64,000 nucleotides of DNA from Bacteroidota bacterium (GCA_018267275.1 JAFDYV010000012.1:124001-188000), one strand, 5' to 3'; shown: positions 54,115 through 63,417, numbered from the stretch's first letter. Notes: generated by a model from the letters alone, not told the origin. Made by a program: numbers and translations.

Positions 54115-54321
54115 TCATACCAAATCTGTTTCCTCCAATTGGAAAATAATTTCTACCGCGGTACCAAATTCTTTGGCCATGCGGAGCGCCAGCACCGTTG
54201 ATGGAACAAACTTGCCGGCTTCGATAGCATGGATGGCTTGCCGCGATACTCCGATCTTCTCCGCGAGTTCGGCTTGCGTCCAGTTCTTTTTGGCGCGCTC
54301 AACCTTAATCGTGTTCTTCAT
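54115..54321 (-). CDS. HTH-type (Xre-family) transcriptional regulator, YozG-like
   Basis: 68 residues from ATG 54321, which starts the conserved MKNTIKVERAKKNWTQAELAEKIGV; an upstream extension lies inside the partner gene. One helix-turn-helix (ELAEKIGVSRQAIHAIEAGK) and a short C-terminal helix ending in FQLEE. These short regulators typically pair with a small membrane protein gene, as here. They overlap by 17 bases and so are coupled. Probably autoregulatory. Confidence 0.87.
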   Translation of the reverse strand: MKNTIKVERAKKNWTQAELAEKIGVSRQAIHAIEAGKFVPSTVLALRMAKEFGTAVEIIFQLEETDLV

Positions 54322-54718
54322 GATCGATGTGGTATTTGCGTCTCGAAATAAACAGCCCGATGAAATAATAGGCCACAAAAACAGGTACCAGAAAACGGTA
54401 AGCCCAGTCTTCCTGATTTAGTACTATGGCTAAATCAAGCAAGCCTAATGTCATAATGGTAAGCAGTGCCAGCCCGAAGGCTACTACGGCCGCTTCCATT
54501 TGAATTTTAATCTGCACCTCGTCCATAAAGTACACGCTTCGATAGAACTTGTACAGAAACAGTGCAAAGGCGATCACCGGTACGATAGTGAGCATAACGC
54601 TAACTGCTTGTGACAATGACAATACTTTCATTGCCCCCAGGCTACCGATGTAGCTGATCGCCCAAATAAGGGCATACACCGGAACCCGGTCGGATAAGTG
54701 TTTTTTTGATTTTTCCAT
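54305..54718 (-). CDS. Small membrane protein paired with the HTH regulator
   Basis: 137 residues with four helices: VYALIWAISYIGSLGAMKVL, AVSVMLTIVPVIAFALFLYK, AAVVAFGLALLTIMTLGLLD and FLVPVFVAYYFIGLFIS. The loop RSVYFMDEVQIKIQMEA and the basic tail RRKYHIDHEE recall the DUF2178-like partners of YozG-type regulators. It may be a sensor or anti-regulator at the inner membrane; this is unproven. An AT-rich region with a dyad lies upstream (54740-54780). Confidence 0.72.
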   Translation of the reverse strand: MEKSKKHLSDRVPVYALIWAISYIGSLGAMKVLSLSQAVSVMLTIVPVIAFALFLYKFYRSVYFMDEVQIKIQMEAAVVAFGLALLTIMTLGLLDLAIVLNQEDWAYRFLVPVFVAYYFIGLFISRRKYHIDHEEHD

Positions 54719-54958
54719 GGCTCTGATTTAATGAGCCAAAGGTACGTTTATAATTTACTAAAAGTCAATTATAATTTGCATTTAGTTATATATAGTTGTC
54801 ATTCCGCCTTATTTTAGAATAGATTATTCTCGAAGACGCAAAATGTCTGAATTCGAACACCTTCGTTCGAATTGGAACAACAATTCATTCAAAATCCGCT
54901 AAATTCAAGCACTGGTTCACAATTTCCAACTGGCATAATGATTGGCAACTGGTTTTAC

Positions 54959-57367
54959 ATGCTGAAAAATTACTACACGCTGGCGCTACGATTTCTGGCT
55001 AAAAGCAAAGTGCACACATCCATTAATGTGTTCGGATTGGTGGTAGGCTTTACGTGCTTCATTCTGATTTCGCTTTTTGTCACCGATGAGCTCACATACG
55101 ATAAGTCACCGAATGCCGATCGCATTTACAGGGTAGTCAATACGGCACCTGAAAACAACCCGTGGTTGAAAGGCATGCCACAAATGCCCGCCCAGATGAC
55201 AAGCGAAATACCGGAGATAGAGAACTTTTCAAGACTCTTGTTTGTCAAGGGGCTGGTTCAGGCCGATCAAAAAATCTTTGAAGAAGACAAGGTACTTTTC
55301 ACCGACCCCTCATTCTTTTCACTTTTTCAATTCAATATTGCAAAAGGCGGGCATTCTTTTCAGAATGAAAACTCCGTATTGATTACACAAAGCACCGCAA
55401 CCCGTTATTTTGGTTCTGAAGACCCCATTGGAAAAACAATAGAGTTTACGCTTGATCGGGACACCAGCCGCACTGCTTACACAGTGATAGGAGTGCTCAA
55501 CGATCTGCCATCGAATATCCATTTTCATTTTGATTTTCTATTGCCCTATCGTGAGAATATGGTTTATCAAAGTAATGTGGGTGTGTACACGTATTTTTTA
55601 CTAAAGCCCGGAGCGACATCGAATGAAGTTGAGTCAAAATTTGCAACACTGAATACTAAACATCACCAAGCGTGGGGAACTGACTTATCGCAACGTATTA
55701 CCCTGCAACCGGTCAGGTCTATACATCTAGAGTCTCATTATGGAGAAGAAATCGAAGTGAATGGAAATAGGCAGACAGTTTACATATTAGGTTTTACGGC
55801 CTTGCTGATTCTGACGGTCGGCCTCATTAACTTCATCAATATTTCACTAGCGCGTAGCATCAAAAGAGGCAAAGAAGTTGGTATTCGAAAAGTATTAGGC
55901 GCCAATCGCCACCAAGTTTTTACCCAATTTCTCTTAGAATCATTGGCTATGCTGATCGTTGCTGCAGTGATAGCAATGGCTTTGACACAACTAACAATTC
56001 CTTTCTTCAATGCTTTTACATTAAAGACAATAGATCCTAATTTAGTTGAGTTTCTCCCGATTATTGGTGTGGCCATTTTGTTCTCGGGTGTTGTAGCAAG
56101 TGCGTACCCAGCCCTACTATTGTCAGGCGTATTACCAGCCATCGTTTTGAAAGACACATCCAGCCTGAAATTTCTTCATGGCACCAAACTAAGGAGTGTA
56201 CTACTGGTAATACAATTTTCAATAGCGATCATGCTGCTGGTGGCCACATTCACTATTTGGCAGCAGTTGAACTACATCCAATCCAAAGACCTGGGATTTA
56301 ATAAAGAGCAAGTGGTTGTCCTCACCATCGATAATCCGGAATCACAACGCAACTATTCCATTATTACGCAACAATTCAGGCAACACCCCGGAATTCTACA
56401 AGTGGCTGCATCGGGGTCTGTTCCAGGACAGGATTTTCCGGGATGGCCTTATCAACTGCCAGCTGCCAGCAGCCCGACCGGTGAGGACATGGGTATTGGT
56501 ACGAGCACACTTTTTGTTGACGAAGCCTACCTGAGTCTTATGAATATTTCTATCATTAAAGGCAGGGGATTCACTTCAGAAAATTCTATTTCTGACAGTC
56601 GGTACGGCATCATTGTAAACGAGTCGTTCCTGCACGAGTACGGCTGGGATTTCGAAAATTCCCTCGACAAGCGAATACAATATTTTGATCCGGCAGTCCG
56701 CGCATTTGCCGACAGCAGGGTTATTGGGGTAGTGCGAGATTTTCATTTCCAATCGTTTCGCTCGAAGATTGAGCCGCTTGTGATCAGGTTACGGAACCCT
56801 GAAAATAATAGTGGTGGTTCCTCTTTGGCGATCACGTCTGTTTCACTTAAAGTGTCGGGCAATAATTTGCAAGGACTGATAACTGACCTAAAGCAAACAT
56901 GGAAGAATCTTGACCCAGTGTATCCGTTTGATTTTGAATTTCTGGATGCAAAAATTCAGAAGCATTACGAAGCAGATGAACGATTTGGCAAGCTTTTCAT
57001 TACATTCACTTTTATTTCAATCATCATTACCTGCCTGGGTCTGTTCGGAATATCCCTTCTCACGATTGAGCAACGAACCAAGGAAATCGGCATCCGAAAA
57101 ATACTAGGCGCGTCAGCAAGAAATTTGATTACGCTGCTTACTGGTCAATTTGTTAAACTGTTGGTCGTGTCCATAGTGGTCGCAGCCCCGTTGGGTTACT
57201 GGGCGATGGAGCGGTGGCTATCCGATTTTTCGTACCGAATAAATGTTTCGTTAGTGATTATTTTGTTCTCGTTTATGACTGTGGCACTTGTTGCCGTTGT
57301 TACCGTTGGCATTCAGGCATTGAAAGCCTCCAATCTTAATCCGGTAGATTCCTTGCGGTCGGAATGA
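54959..57367 (+). CDS. ABC transporter permease, FtsX/MacB type
   Basis: About 802 residues from ATG 54959 (MLKNYYTLALRFLAKSKVHTS), the standard start of this Bacteroidota family; upstream in-frame Met codons would add residues with no homology. A first helix (INVFGLVVGFTCFILISLFV) is followed by a MacB periplasmic core domain, three helices of an FtsX domain near the middle (with RSIKRGKEVGIRKVLGANRH), a second periplasmic domain and a second FtsX unit (RTKEIGIRKILGASARN) at the end. It forms the permease of a mechanotransmission ABC system for peptides or lipoproteins. The ATPase is not adjacent; the LolD-like gene at 20614 is one possibility. Confidence 0.9.
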   Translation: MLKNYYTLALRFLAKSKVHTSINVFGLVVGFTCFILISLFVTDELTYDKSPNADRIYRVVNTAPENNPWLKGMPQMPAQMTSEIPEIENFSRLLFVKGLVQADQKIFEEDKVLFTDPSFFSLFQFNIAKGGHSFQNENSVLITQSTATRYFGSEDPIGKTIEFTLDRDTSRTAYTVIGVLNDLPSNIHFHFDFLLPYRENMVYQSNVGVYTYFLLKPGATSNEVESKFATLNTKHHQAWGTDLSQRITLQPVRSIHLESHYGEEIEVNGNRQTVYILGFTALLILTVGLINFINISLARSIKRGKEVGIRKVLGANRHQVFTQFLLESLAMLIVAAVIAMALTQLTIPFFNAFTLKTIDPNLVEFLPIIGVAILFSGVVASAYPALLLSGVLPAIVLKDTSSLKFLHGTKLRSVLLVIQFSIAIMLLVATFTIWQQLNYIQSKDLGFNKEQVVVLTIDNPESQRNYSIITQQFRQHPGILQVAASGSVPGQDFPGWPYQLPAASSPTGEDMGIGTSTLFVDEAYLSLMNISIIKGRGFTSENSISDSRYGIIVNESFLHEYGWDFENSLDKRIQYFDPAVRAFADSRVIGVVRDFHFQSFRSKIEPLVIRLRNPENNSGGSSLAITSVSLKVSGNNLQGLITDLKQTWKNLDPVYPFDFEFLDAKIQKHYEADERFGKLFITFTFISIIITCLGLFGISLLTIEQRTKEIGIRKILGASARNLITLLTGQFVKLLVVSIVVAAPLGYWAMERWLSDFSYRINVSLVIILFSFMTVALVAVVTVGIQALKASNLNPVDSLRSE

Positions 57368-57697
57368 TTTTCTATTGCCACTGTCGATGTCCAAGTTTCA
57401 AAAGCTCTTTGCTATTGGAAATTCTTCATGTCTTGGCAATGCCTACGGCCCGGGCTATCCGCTACAAGTCCGGCCTCGCCCGTGCCAACACACTTCGGGC
57501 TTTTCGCTACTATCCCTATTGCTTTTGCTAACGCAGCATCAGCACACATTGTCAGGCCACACATCCCTCCCACCTCCAAAGCCCGCCAATAAGTGCCGCT
57601 GCCCCAGCCCGTTGTAAATGATTGAGATCGGGTTCTGAAATGTCCGCGCTAAAAAAACTTTCTATTAAGTTTGGGTTAGGCCCGGATACCAAAGCTA
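57368..57697. other. Noncoding stretch between permease and repeat copy B
   Basis: A plus-strand open frame (57375-57617) is rich in Pro, Ser and Leu runs and has no conserved look. The DNA contains GGGCTATCCGCTACAAGTCC and CACACTTCGGGCTTTTCGCT, words that recur as intergenic filler in related genomes. No gene is supported. Confidence 0.45.
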
Positions 57698-58090
57698 CTT
57701 AACATAACGCAATAACATTATATAACTCTTACCTTCCGATAAAAATGGCACACATGAAGTGCAAAACAAGTGGTGGGGACAATTAAAACTGTGATTACGG
57801 GATAGTTAAAAAAGTGTTTTTCAAGGGCGCAAGATTCCGTGAATTTGGACGCAAAAGGCCGAAATACGTTAAAACGTATCCCGTTGGGGTTATAAAGATT
57901 GAGCGAGATAGTTTTTTGCCCACGCGCAAGAATGCAACCAGCCGCGCCAAGCATAAAAATGCCGGGCGCATACCAAAGCCTCATTACACATGCTTGATCC
58001 ATCTCTCATCAGTTACTCAAAGTAAATTCGGTTAAAGATTAGCTCACACATTGCTTTTGATTTGCTCCGCTGATGTTATATGCCAAGCGG
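57698..58090. repeat. Dispersed noncoding element, copy B
   Basis: It follows copy A (41117-41620) in the same order. The left part is TTAACATAACGCAATAACAT followed by TATAACTCTTACCTTCC; the right half from AAAGATTGAGC to TTTGATTTGCTCCGCTG is about 70 percent identical. It is shorter by ~110 bases and lacks the big hairpin. Same strand orientation as copy A, 16.5 kb away. Confidence 0.72.
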
Positions 58091-58109
58091 GTTTCGGAAC
58101 AAGAGTAAA

Positions 58110-58380
58110 TCCGGAAAATGATTTAACCATCTACACTCGCCTATTTTGAACTCCGGAAAATGATTTGACCACAAGCCATCAAAAAGGACTGGTTCAGGAA
58201 ATTGATTTAACTACAGACTTCAAAATCATGCTAAATTGCCGCTTACTTACCGAAAATTAGATTGACTTAAACAAACGAATCCGCGAATTTAGACGATCAA
58301 CGCAATTTCTCTGTAACCTGAGTCACACTGATGAGTTGCGGTCAGACTAATTTTTAAGTTGTGGTCAGTTGAATTTTCTG
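58110..58380. mobile_element. Probable insertion-sequence relic (IS21-like ends)
   Basis: TCCGGAAAATGATTTAACCA (58110), TCCGGAAAATGATTTGACCA (58152) and a weaker TCAGGAAATTGATTTAACTA (58194) are spaced exactly 42 bases apart. In the opposite orientation, GTTGCGGTCAG (58335) and GTTGTGGTCAG (58358) are each followed by an AATTTT word, giving TGGTCAGTTGAATTTTCTGA, an inverted look-alike. Multiple terminal repeats facing each other are typical of IS21-family ends. No transposase remains. Confidence 0.5.
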
Positions 58381-58399
58381 AACGATAAAAAAGCCTGAC

Positions 58400-58597
58400 T
58401 TGTTTTGTTTGGAGGTGGCTGATTTAACTGCCGAAAAACCATCGGGCGAGCGACAGGGATTATTCGCCTTTGCCTTCCGCACCGATGGGCTTTCAGCAGC
58501 AGACCTTCAAGGCATAGTACGCTTTCAGAAGGTTGTAAAAAATTATCTCAAACTGAAACAGCTGAGCCATGAGTGGGAAAAGAGCTATCGAAGTTGA
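58400..58597 (+). pseudogene. Short coding fragment, unknown parent
   Basis: About 60 residues, EVADLTAEKPSGERQGLFAF ... LKLKQLSHEWEKSYRS and stop, with amphipathic helical character as in a protein C-terminus. No valid start; TTG at 58400 only. It follows the IS relic directly, so it may be the stump of a gene cut by the insertion. Parent not recognised. Confidence 0.3.
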
Positions 58598-58838
58598 GAT
58601 AGAAAAAAGTCTTTGCTTTCAGGCACGAGTTCCGGTAAGTTACTTCGCTCCAAACACTGAAATGCTTCCAGTCCTTTCACTCCTACCCACTTAATGCTTC
58701 GGCCGCGTGCACAGGAGTTCCAATGGCAGCGGTAATGATTTCGTCAATCTCGGCATAAAAATAATGGTTGTCTATGTGAATCAACGCGCGGTTCAAAACT
58801 GCGTTGCAGATGGACGTGTACTTGTTTAAATCCAGCAT
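58585..58838 (-). pseudogene. Possible frameshifted small gene, minus strand
   Basis: From ATG 58838 the frame gives MLDLNKYTSICNAVLNRALI ... IGTPVHAAEALSG and a stop at 58683. A neighbouring frame continues with SIKWVGVKGLEAFQCLERSN and ESKDFFLSQLR, then stop at 58585. Both parts look protein-like, so a single frameshift near 58690 could have split one ~85-residue gene. Not recognised; evidence is weak. Confidence 0.3.
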
Positions 58839-58878
58839 AGGTATCCATGGCCTTTGGAGAAAACACCTAATTTTGCCC

Positions 58879-59430
58879 ATGACCTTCCAGTACTGCTCTG
58901 ATCTGCATTTAGAATTTGAAGACAATCAAGCCTGGCTACGCATGCATATGCTGGAACCTACGGCAGATGTATTGATCTTGGCAGGTGATATCGTGTGCTT
59001 TTCGGCCCTTGAAAAAGCTGGTTGGTTTTTTGATTGGGTGTCCGAAAACTTTAAAGAAACCTATTGGATTCCCGGCAACCACGAATACTACCATTCCTCC
59101 ATCGAAAGCCCTCCCCTTTTGAACAAAAAAATCAGGCACAATGTAACGCTCATCAACAATGCCTCGATTGAAATCGATGATGTAGTCATTCACTTTTCCA
59201 CGTTGTGGACAGCCATACCTGAGCGGCATGCTGCGGTCATTTCGCGGGGCATGTCTGACTACCACCTAATAAAAATCAATGGCGAATACCTGACCACCGC
59301 TGATGTCAATATCATCCATTTACATTCAATGCGTTTTCTTGAAAGTGCACTTGGCTCAAATAGGAATAAAAAGCAGGTTGTCGTGTTATTTACAGATAAA
59401 TTCAATCGCTGTTGCGAACAGACAAGATAA
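58879..59430 (+). pseudogene. Truncated metallophosphoesterase
   Basis: From ATG 58879: MTFQYCSDLHLEFE (D-x-H motif), LAGDIVCF, and WIPGNHEYYHSSI (GNHE), then ALGSNRNKKQVVV. In complete relatives the next residues are THH and later a GHTH motif. Here the reading changes to LFTDKFNRCCEQTR and stops, so the last third with two metal-ligand histidine sites is lost. A different C-terminal-looking frame (NRQDNFDSTKSSYHLRILEV to KERTYSHN, ending 59566) follows the break, consistent with a deletion joining two genes. Confidence 0.7.
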
Positions 59431-59620
59431 CTTTGACAGTACAAAGTCAAGTTATCACTTAAGAATACTTGAGGTTTCCGAAAACAAGCTAAAGACATTA
59501 GAGAAATTTGAAACAGACGCGTGGAACTCAGGTTTTGCCAAAGAGAGAACTTATAGTCATAATTAGACTAACCCACCCCCACCCCATCTTTATAAAATCT
59601 TTACACCCTTCACCCCTAGT

Positions 59621-59655
59621 TTTACACAGTATTTATATTGCATCTCCTACTTTTG
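59621..59655 (+). promoter_or_regulatory. Promoter candidate for the kinase-regulator-Kup operon
   Basis: TACTTTTG at 59648-59655 is an exact TAnnTTTG -7 box, 22 bases before the ATG at 59678. TTTA at 59621-59624 could be the -33 box with a 23-base spacer. Confidence 0.4.
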
Positions 59656-59677
59656 AGCCATCAAGAACAACACAAGA

Positions 59678-60757
59678 ATGACGCGCTGGCTTGAACGTAT
59701 CTCTACCCCGCGGCAGTTTGGCCTGGGCATCGCTGCGGTTACCACCATGGTATTGATAAGTCTGGCGGTTGAGCCGTGGGTAGGCTATCAAGCCGTTGCT
59801 TTTTTCCTGCTGGTCACCGTGTCGGTGCTGGCGCTTTTTTTGGAAATCATTCCGTTGGTCAGCATCGCCATACTGAGCGCAGTGTTATGGGATTTTTTAT
59901 TCATCCCCCCGCGGTTTACTTTTTCGGTAGGAACCCGCCAAGACCAACTGTTGCTGTTAATGTACTTGCTGATTGTGCTCATCCACTCGGTTCTTTCTTT
60001 CAGAATCAGGCAAATACAGCGCGAAGTACAAAAACGCGAAGAGCGCGCACGCGACCTGAAATTTTACAACGCATTGCTGAACTCACTCTCGCACGAACTG
60101 CGCACCCCCATCACCACCATTATGGGCGCATCAGATAACCTGCTCAGTACATCGAACAACTTGACCGAAACGAACCGTGCCGAACTGTTGAACGAGATCA
60201 ACACTGCTTCCATCCGGTTGAACCGGCAAGTAGAAAACCTGCTGGGCATGTCGCGGTTGGAAGCAGGTGCCGTTAAAATAAAAAAAGACTGGGTGGATAT
60301 ACACGAACTCATTTATACCACGCTGGCACAATTTGAGCCGAACAACCACCAGCACATTATTAAAGTGTCAGCATCGGATAGCCTGCCGTTGTTCAAGCTC
60401 GATTTTGGTTTGATGGAGCAAGCACTTTTTAATTTGGTAAACAATGCCATACAACATACACCGGCAGGCGTAACCGTACTCGTACATGCCGATTGCGTGG
60501 ACGAAAAATTATTGCTGGCTGTATCCGACACGGGCCCTGGCTTTCCCACCAAAGAAGTTGAAAAAGCGTTTGACAAATTTTATCGCGCAAAAGGCGCACG
60601 GCCCGGAGGCACCGGTCTTGGTCTTTCCATTGTTCGTGGTTTTGTAGAGGCGCACGGTGGCACAGTATCGCTGCGCAACTTGCCGCTGAGCGGGGCAGAG
60701 TTCACCATCAGCATCCCTACAGAAGTGACGTATTTAAACCGCCTGAAAAATGAGTAA
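59678..60757 (+). CDS. Sensor histidine kinase, KdpD C-terminal-half type
   Basis: 359 residues. Three to four membrane helices of a DUF4118-type module (LGIAAVTTMVLISLAVEPWV, AVAFFLLVTVSVLALFLEII, LLLLMYLLIVLIHSVLSF) include the family phrase WDFLFIPPRFTFSVG. HisKA follows with His139 in LSHELRTPI, then HATPase_c with N-box LVNNAIQHTP, DTGPGFP and GGTGLGLSI. This is the second half of KdpD without the N-terminal KdpD/Usp domains. It probably senses potassium or osmotic state and phosphorylates the adjacent regulator, which overlaps it by 8 bases. Confidence 0.92.
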   Translation: MTRWLERISTPRQFGLGIAAVTTMVLISLAVEPWVGYQAVAFFLLVTVSVLALFLEIIPLVSIAILSAVLWDFLFIPPRFTFSVGTRQDQLLLLMYLLIVLIHSVLSFRIRQIQREVQKREERARDLKFYNALLNSLSHELRTPITTIMGASDNLLSTSNNLTETNRAELLNEINTASIRLNRQVENLLGMSRLEAGAVKIKKDWVDIHELIYTTLAQFEPNNHQHIIKVSASDSLPLFKLDFGLMEQALFNLVNNAIQHTPAGVTVLVHADCVDEKLLLAVSDTGPGFPTKEVEKAFDKFYRAKGARPGGTGLGLSIVRGFVEAHGGTVSLRNLPLSGAEFTISIPTEVTYLNRLKNE

Positions 60758-61430
60758 GCCCACGGTTTTAGTAATTGATGACGAAGCGCAAATCAGAAAG
60801 CTGCTGTCGATTACATTGCAGGCACAGGGCTTTGAGGTAAGCGAAGCGACTACCGCCAAAGAAGGCGTGAGCAAAGTAGCGAACCACCCGCCCGACTTGG
60901 TGCTGTTGGATATTGGATTGCCCGACCAAAACGGCCACGAAGTGTTACACCACCTGCGCGAGTGGTACACGCAACCCATCATCATTCTATCAGTGCAAAG
61001 CAGTGAAGAAGACATTGTACGCGCGCTCGACTACGGAGCGAATGATTACTTGGTAAAACCTTTTCGCACGGGCGAGCTCACTGCACGCATTCGCTCGGCT
61101 TTGCGCAAAGCGGCACCTGCAGAATCTAGCTCGGTACTGGCGTTCGATGATTTGGTCATCGACTTTGCAGCTCGGTCGGTAAAAAAAGGAAACGAGTTGC
61201 TGAAGCTTACAGCCACGGAATATTCGTTGCTGGCAATGTTGGCAAAAAATGAAGGCAAAGTGCTCACACATCGGTATCTGCTCTTGCAAATTTGGGGACC
61301 GTCTTACCAAGAACAGTCGCAATACTTACGTGTGTTTATCGCTCAACTAAGAAAAAAAATTGAAACAGACCCCAACCGCCCGGTACACATCATGACCGAA
61401 TCGGGCGTGGGCTATCGCTTTATCGCTTAA
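60750..61430 (+). CDS. Response regulator, OmpR/KdpE family
   Basis: 226 residues. The receiver domain has VLVIDDEAQIRKLL, the phospho-acceptor Asp54 in LVLLDIGLPD, and Lys in DYLVKPFRTGEL. The C-terminal winged helix (LTATEYSLLAMLAKNEGKVLT ... FIAQLRKKIE, TESGVGYRF) is OmpR/KdpE type. It is translationally coupled to the kinase and followed 25 bases later by kup. It is therefore likely to control potassium uptake through Kup in place of KdpFABC, which is absent from the window. Confidence 0.93.
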   Translation: MSKPTVLVIDDEAQIRKLLSITLQAQGFEVSEATTAKEGVSKVANHPPDLVLLDIGLPDQNGHEVLHHLREWYTQPIIILSVQSSEEDIVRALDYGANDYLVKPFRTGELTARIRSALRKAAPAESSSVLAFDDLVIDFAARSVKKGNELLKLTATEYSLLAMLAKNEGKVLTHRYLLLQIWGPSYQEQSQYLRVFIAQLRKKIETDPNRPVHIMTESGVGYRFIA

Positions 61431-61455
61431 CATATTCACCATATTTTTTTTGCAA

Positions 61456-63417
61456 ATGAACTCGACCAAAAGCTCGAACAGGATTACTATTGCCACTTTG
61501 TTGGTGGCGCTCGGCATCATTTATGGCGACATCGGCACCAGCCCGCTGTATGTGCTGAAAGCCATTGTGGGCGACAAACCAATTGATACGTTACTGATCT
61601 ACGGAGGTGTGTCGTGTATTTTTTGGACGCTGCTGTTGCAGACCACCATCAAATACATCGTCATTACACTGATGGCCGATAACCAAGGTGAAGGAGGCGT
61701 GTTCTCGCTGTACGCATTGGTGAAGCGCTATGGCAAAGGATTGGTGATCCCCACTATTTTGGGCGCCACTACATTGTTGGCCGATGGCATCATCACGCCA
61801 CCCATTTCTGTTGCTTCGGCTGTCGAAGGACTGGAATTGGTTGCGCCCGGTTTGCCAACGGTGCCGATTGTAACCGCCATTCTTTCATTCCTGTTTTTCT
61901 TTCAACGCTTCGGCACGCAACGTGTGGGCTTTGCATTTGGCCCGATGATGCTCGTTTGGTTTAGCATGTTGTTCACGTTGGGCATGGTGCAGTTGATACA
62001 CTACCCCGCTATTTTAAAAGCCCTTAGTCCACACTACGCATACGAGCTGTTGACAAAATATCCGCAGGGTTTTTGGTTGCTGGGTGCGGTGTTTTTAGCC
62101 ACCACCGGGGCAGAGGCACTGTATTCAGACCTCGGCCATTGCGGCCGCGCCAACATCCGCATCACTTGGGCGTTGGTGAAAACGTGCCTCATCACCAACT
62201 ACCTGGGGCAAGCTGCCTGGCTTGTAACACAAGGTGGTACCCACCTTGAAGGGAGAAATCCTTTTTATGAAATCATGCCTTCGTGGTTTTTGATTCCCGG
62301 GGTGCTGATTGCAACGGCTGCAGCCATCATCGCCTCGCAGGCACTCATCAGCGGTTCGTACACACTCATCAGCGAAGCCATGAGTTTGAATTTCTGGCCG
62401 CGGGTTGCCGTGCGCCAACCCACTGACCTGAAAGGTCAAATCTATATCCCCAGCGTGAATACCATTTTGTGGGTGGGTTGCATCATGATGATTTTGTACT
62501 TCCAAAATTCAACGCACATGGAAGCCGCCTACGGATTTTCGATTACCGTAGCAATGCTCATGACCACCATTTTGCTTTGCTACTTTTTGTTGTTCATCAA
62601 AAAATGGCATTGGGCTTGGGTGACTTTGTTCATTGTGGTGTTTGGCTCCATTGAGTTGTCGTTCTTCATCACCAATGTGGCCAAAATAAAAGAGCGGTGG
62701 ATGTTTTTATTTTTTGAGCTATTGATTTTTTTGGTGATGTACATCTGGTTCTTCGCCCGCAAAATCAACAACCGATTTGTGAAGTTTGTTGAGTTGGGGA
62801 AATACACCCAGCTTATCAATGAATTGAGCGAAGACGATGCCATCCCAAAATTTGCCACGCATCTTATCTACTTAACAAAGGCGAACAGCCGCCAACAAAT
62901 CGAAGAGAAAGTTATCAAGTCAATCTTTTCAAAAAAACCAAAGCGGGCAGATGTGTATTGGTTTTTGCATATCAACTATACCGATGAGCCCTACACCCTT
63001 ACCTACGATGTAACCGAACTGTTGGACGATAAGGTGATAAAAGTGAACATCCACATGGGCTTCCGCGTGCAACCGAGAACGGAGCTATTCTTTAAAAAGA
63101 TTGTACAAGAGCTGGTTGCACAGAAGCAGTTGAACCTGCACATTCGACCGGATGGCTCAACCAAATACAATGCAGAGCCCGATTTCAAGTTTATCATTAT
63201 TGAAAAATTCCTATCGGTAGAAAACGAATTTGCGTTGCGCGAAGGGCTGCTGCTAAACGGGTACTTCCTTTTGAAAAAATTAGCTCAGCACGATGACAAA
63301 GCTTTTGGTTTGGAGAAAAGCGATGTGATTGTAGAGCAAGTGCCTTTGGTATACAATCCAGTGCAAGCCCTTGAACTCACCAAAACAGGACATGAAGTAT
63401 ATGAAAAACGGAAATAG
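61456..63417 (+). CDS. kup: KUP-family potassium uptake transporter
   Basis: 653 residues from ATG 61456 (a TTG two codons upstream is less likely). About 12 membrane helices; the family phrases GIIYGDIGTSPLYVLKAI, ADNQGEGGVFSLYALVKRYG and TTGAEALYSDLGHCGRANIR are intact, with a ~200-residue cytoplasmic C-terminus (YWFLHINYTDEPYTLTYDV). It imports K+, probably with H+, across the inner membrane. Gene order kinase-regulator-kup suggests direct control by the two-component pair. The porin gene begins inside its last codons. Confidence 0.95.
   Translation: MNSTKSSNRITIATLLVALGIIYGDIGTSPLYVLKAIVGDKPIDTLLIYGGVSCIFWTLLLQTTIKYIVITLMADNQGEGGVFSLYALVKRYGKGLVIPTILGATTLLADGIITPPISVASAVEGLELVAPGLPTVPIVTAILSFLFFFQRFGTQRVGFAFGPMMLVWFSMLFTLGMVQLIHYPAILKALSPHYAYELLTKYPQGFWLLGAVFLATTGAEALYSDLGHCGRANIRITWALVKTCLITNYLGQAAWLVTQGGTHLEGRNPFYEIMPSWFLIPGVLIATAAAIIASQALISGSYTLISEAMSLNFWPRVAVRQPTDLKGQIYIPSVNTILWVGCIMMILYFQNSTHMEAAYGFSITVAMLMTTILLCYFLLFIKKWHWAWVTLFIVVFGSIELSFFITNVAKIKERWMFLFFELLIFLVMYIWFFARKINNRFVKFVELGKYTQLINELSEDDAIPKFATHLIYLTKANSRQQIEEKVIKSIFSKKPKRADVYWFLHINYTDEPYTLTYDVTELLDDKVIKVNIHMGFRVQPRTELFFKKIVQELVAQKQLNLHIRPDGSTKYNAEPDFKFIIIEKFLSVENEFALREGLLLNGYFLLKKLAQHDDKAFGLEKSDVIVEQVPLVYNPVQALELTKTGHEVYEKRK

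Noticed and set aside
57375..57617. Open frame of 80 residues after the permease
   Set aside because: Low-complexity Ser/Leu/Pro composition, no ribosome site and no conserved pattern; the DNA looks like intergenic filler.
58110..58213. Regular 42-base repeat spacing as a possible CRISPR array
   Set aside because: Only three units, the third degraded, with inverted look-alikes nearby and no cas genes in the window; an insertion-sequence end fits better.
41908..59600. Chromosomal integron cassette array
   Set aside because: Genes are often single and AT-rich with odd spacers, but I could not find consistent attC core sites (RYYYAAC/GTTRRRY pairs) or an integrase gene, and genes lie on both strands.
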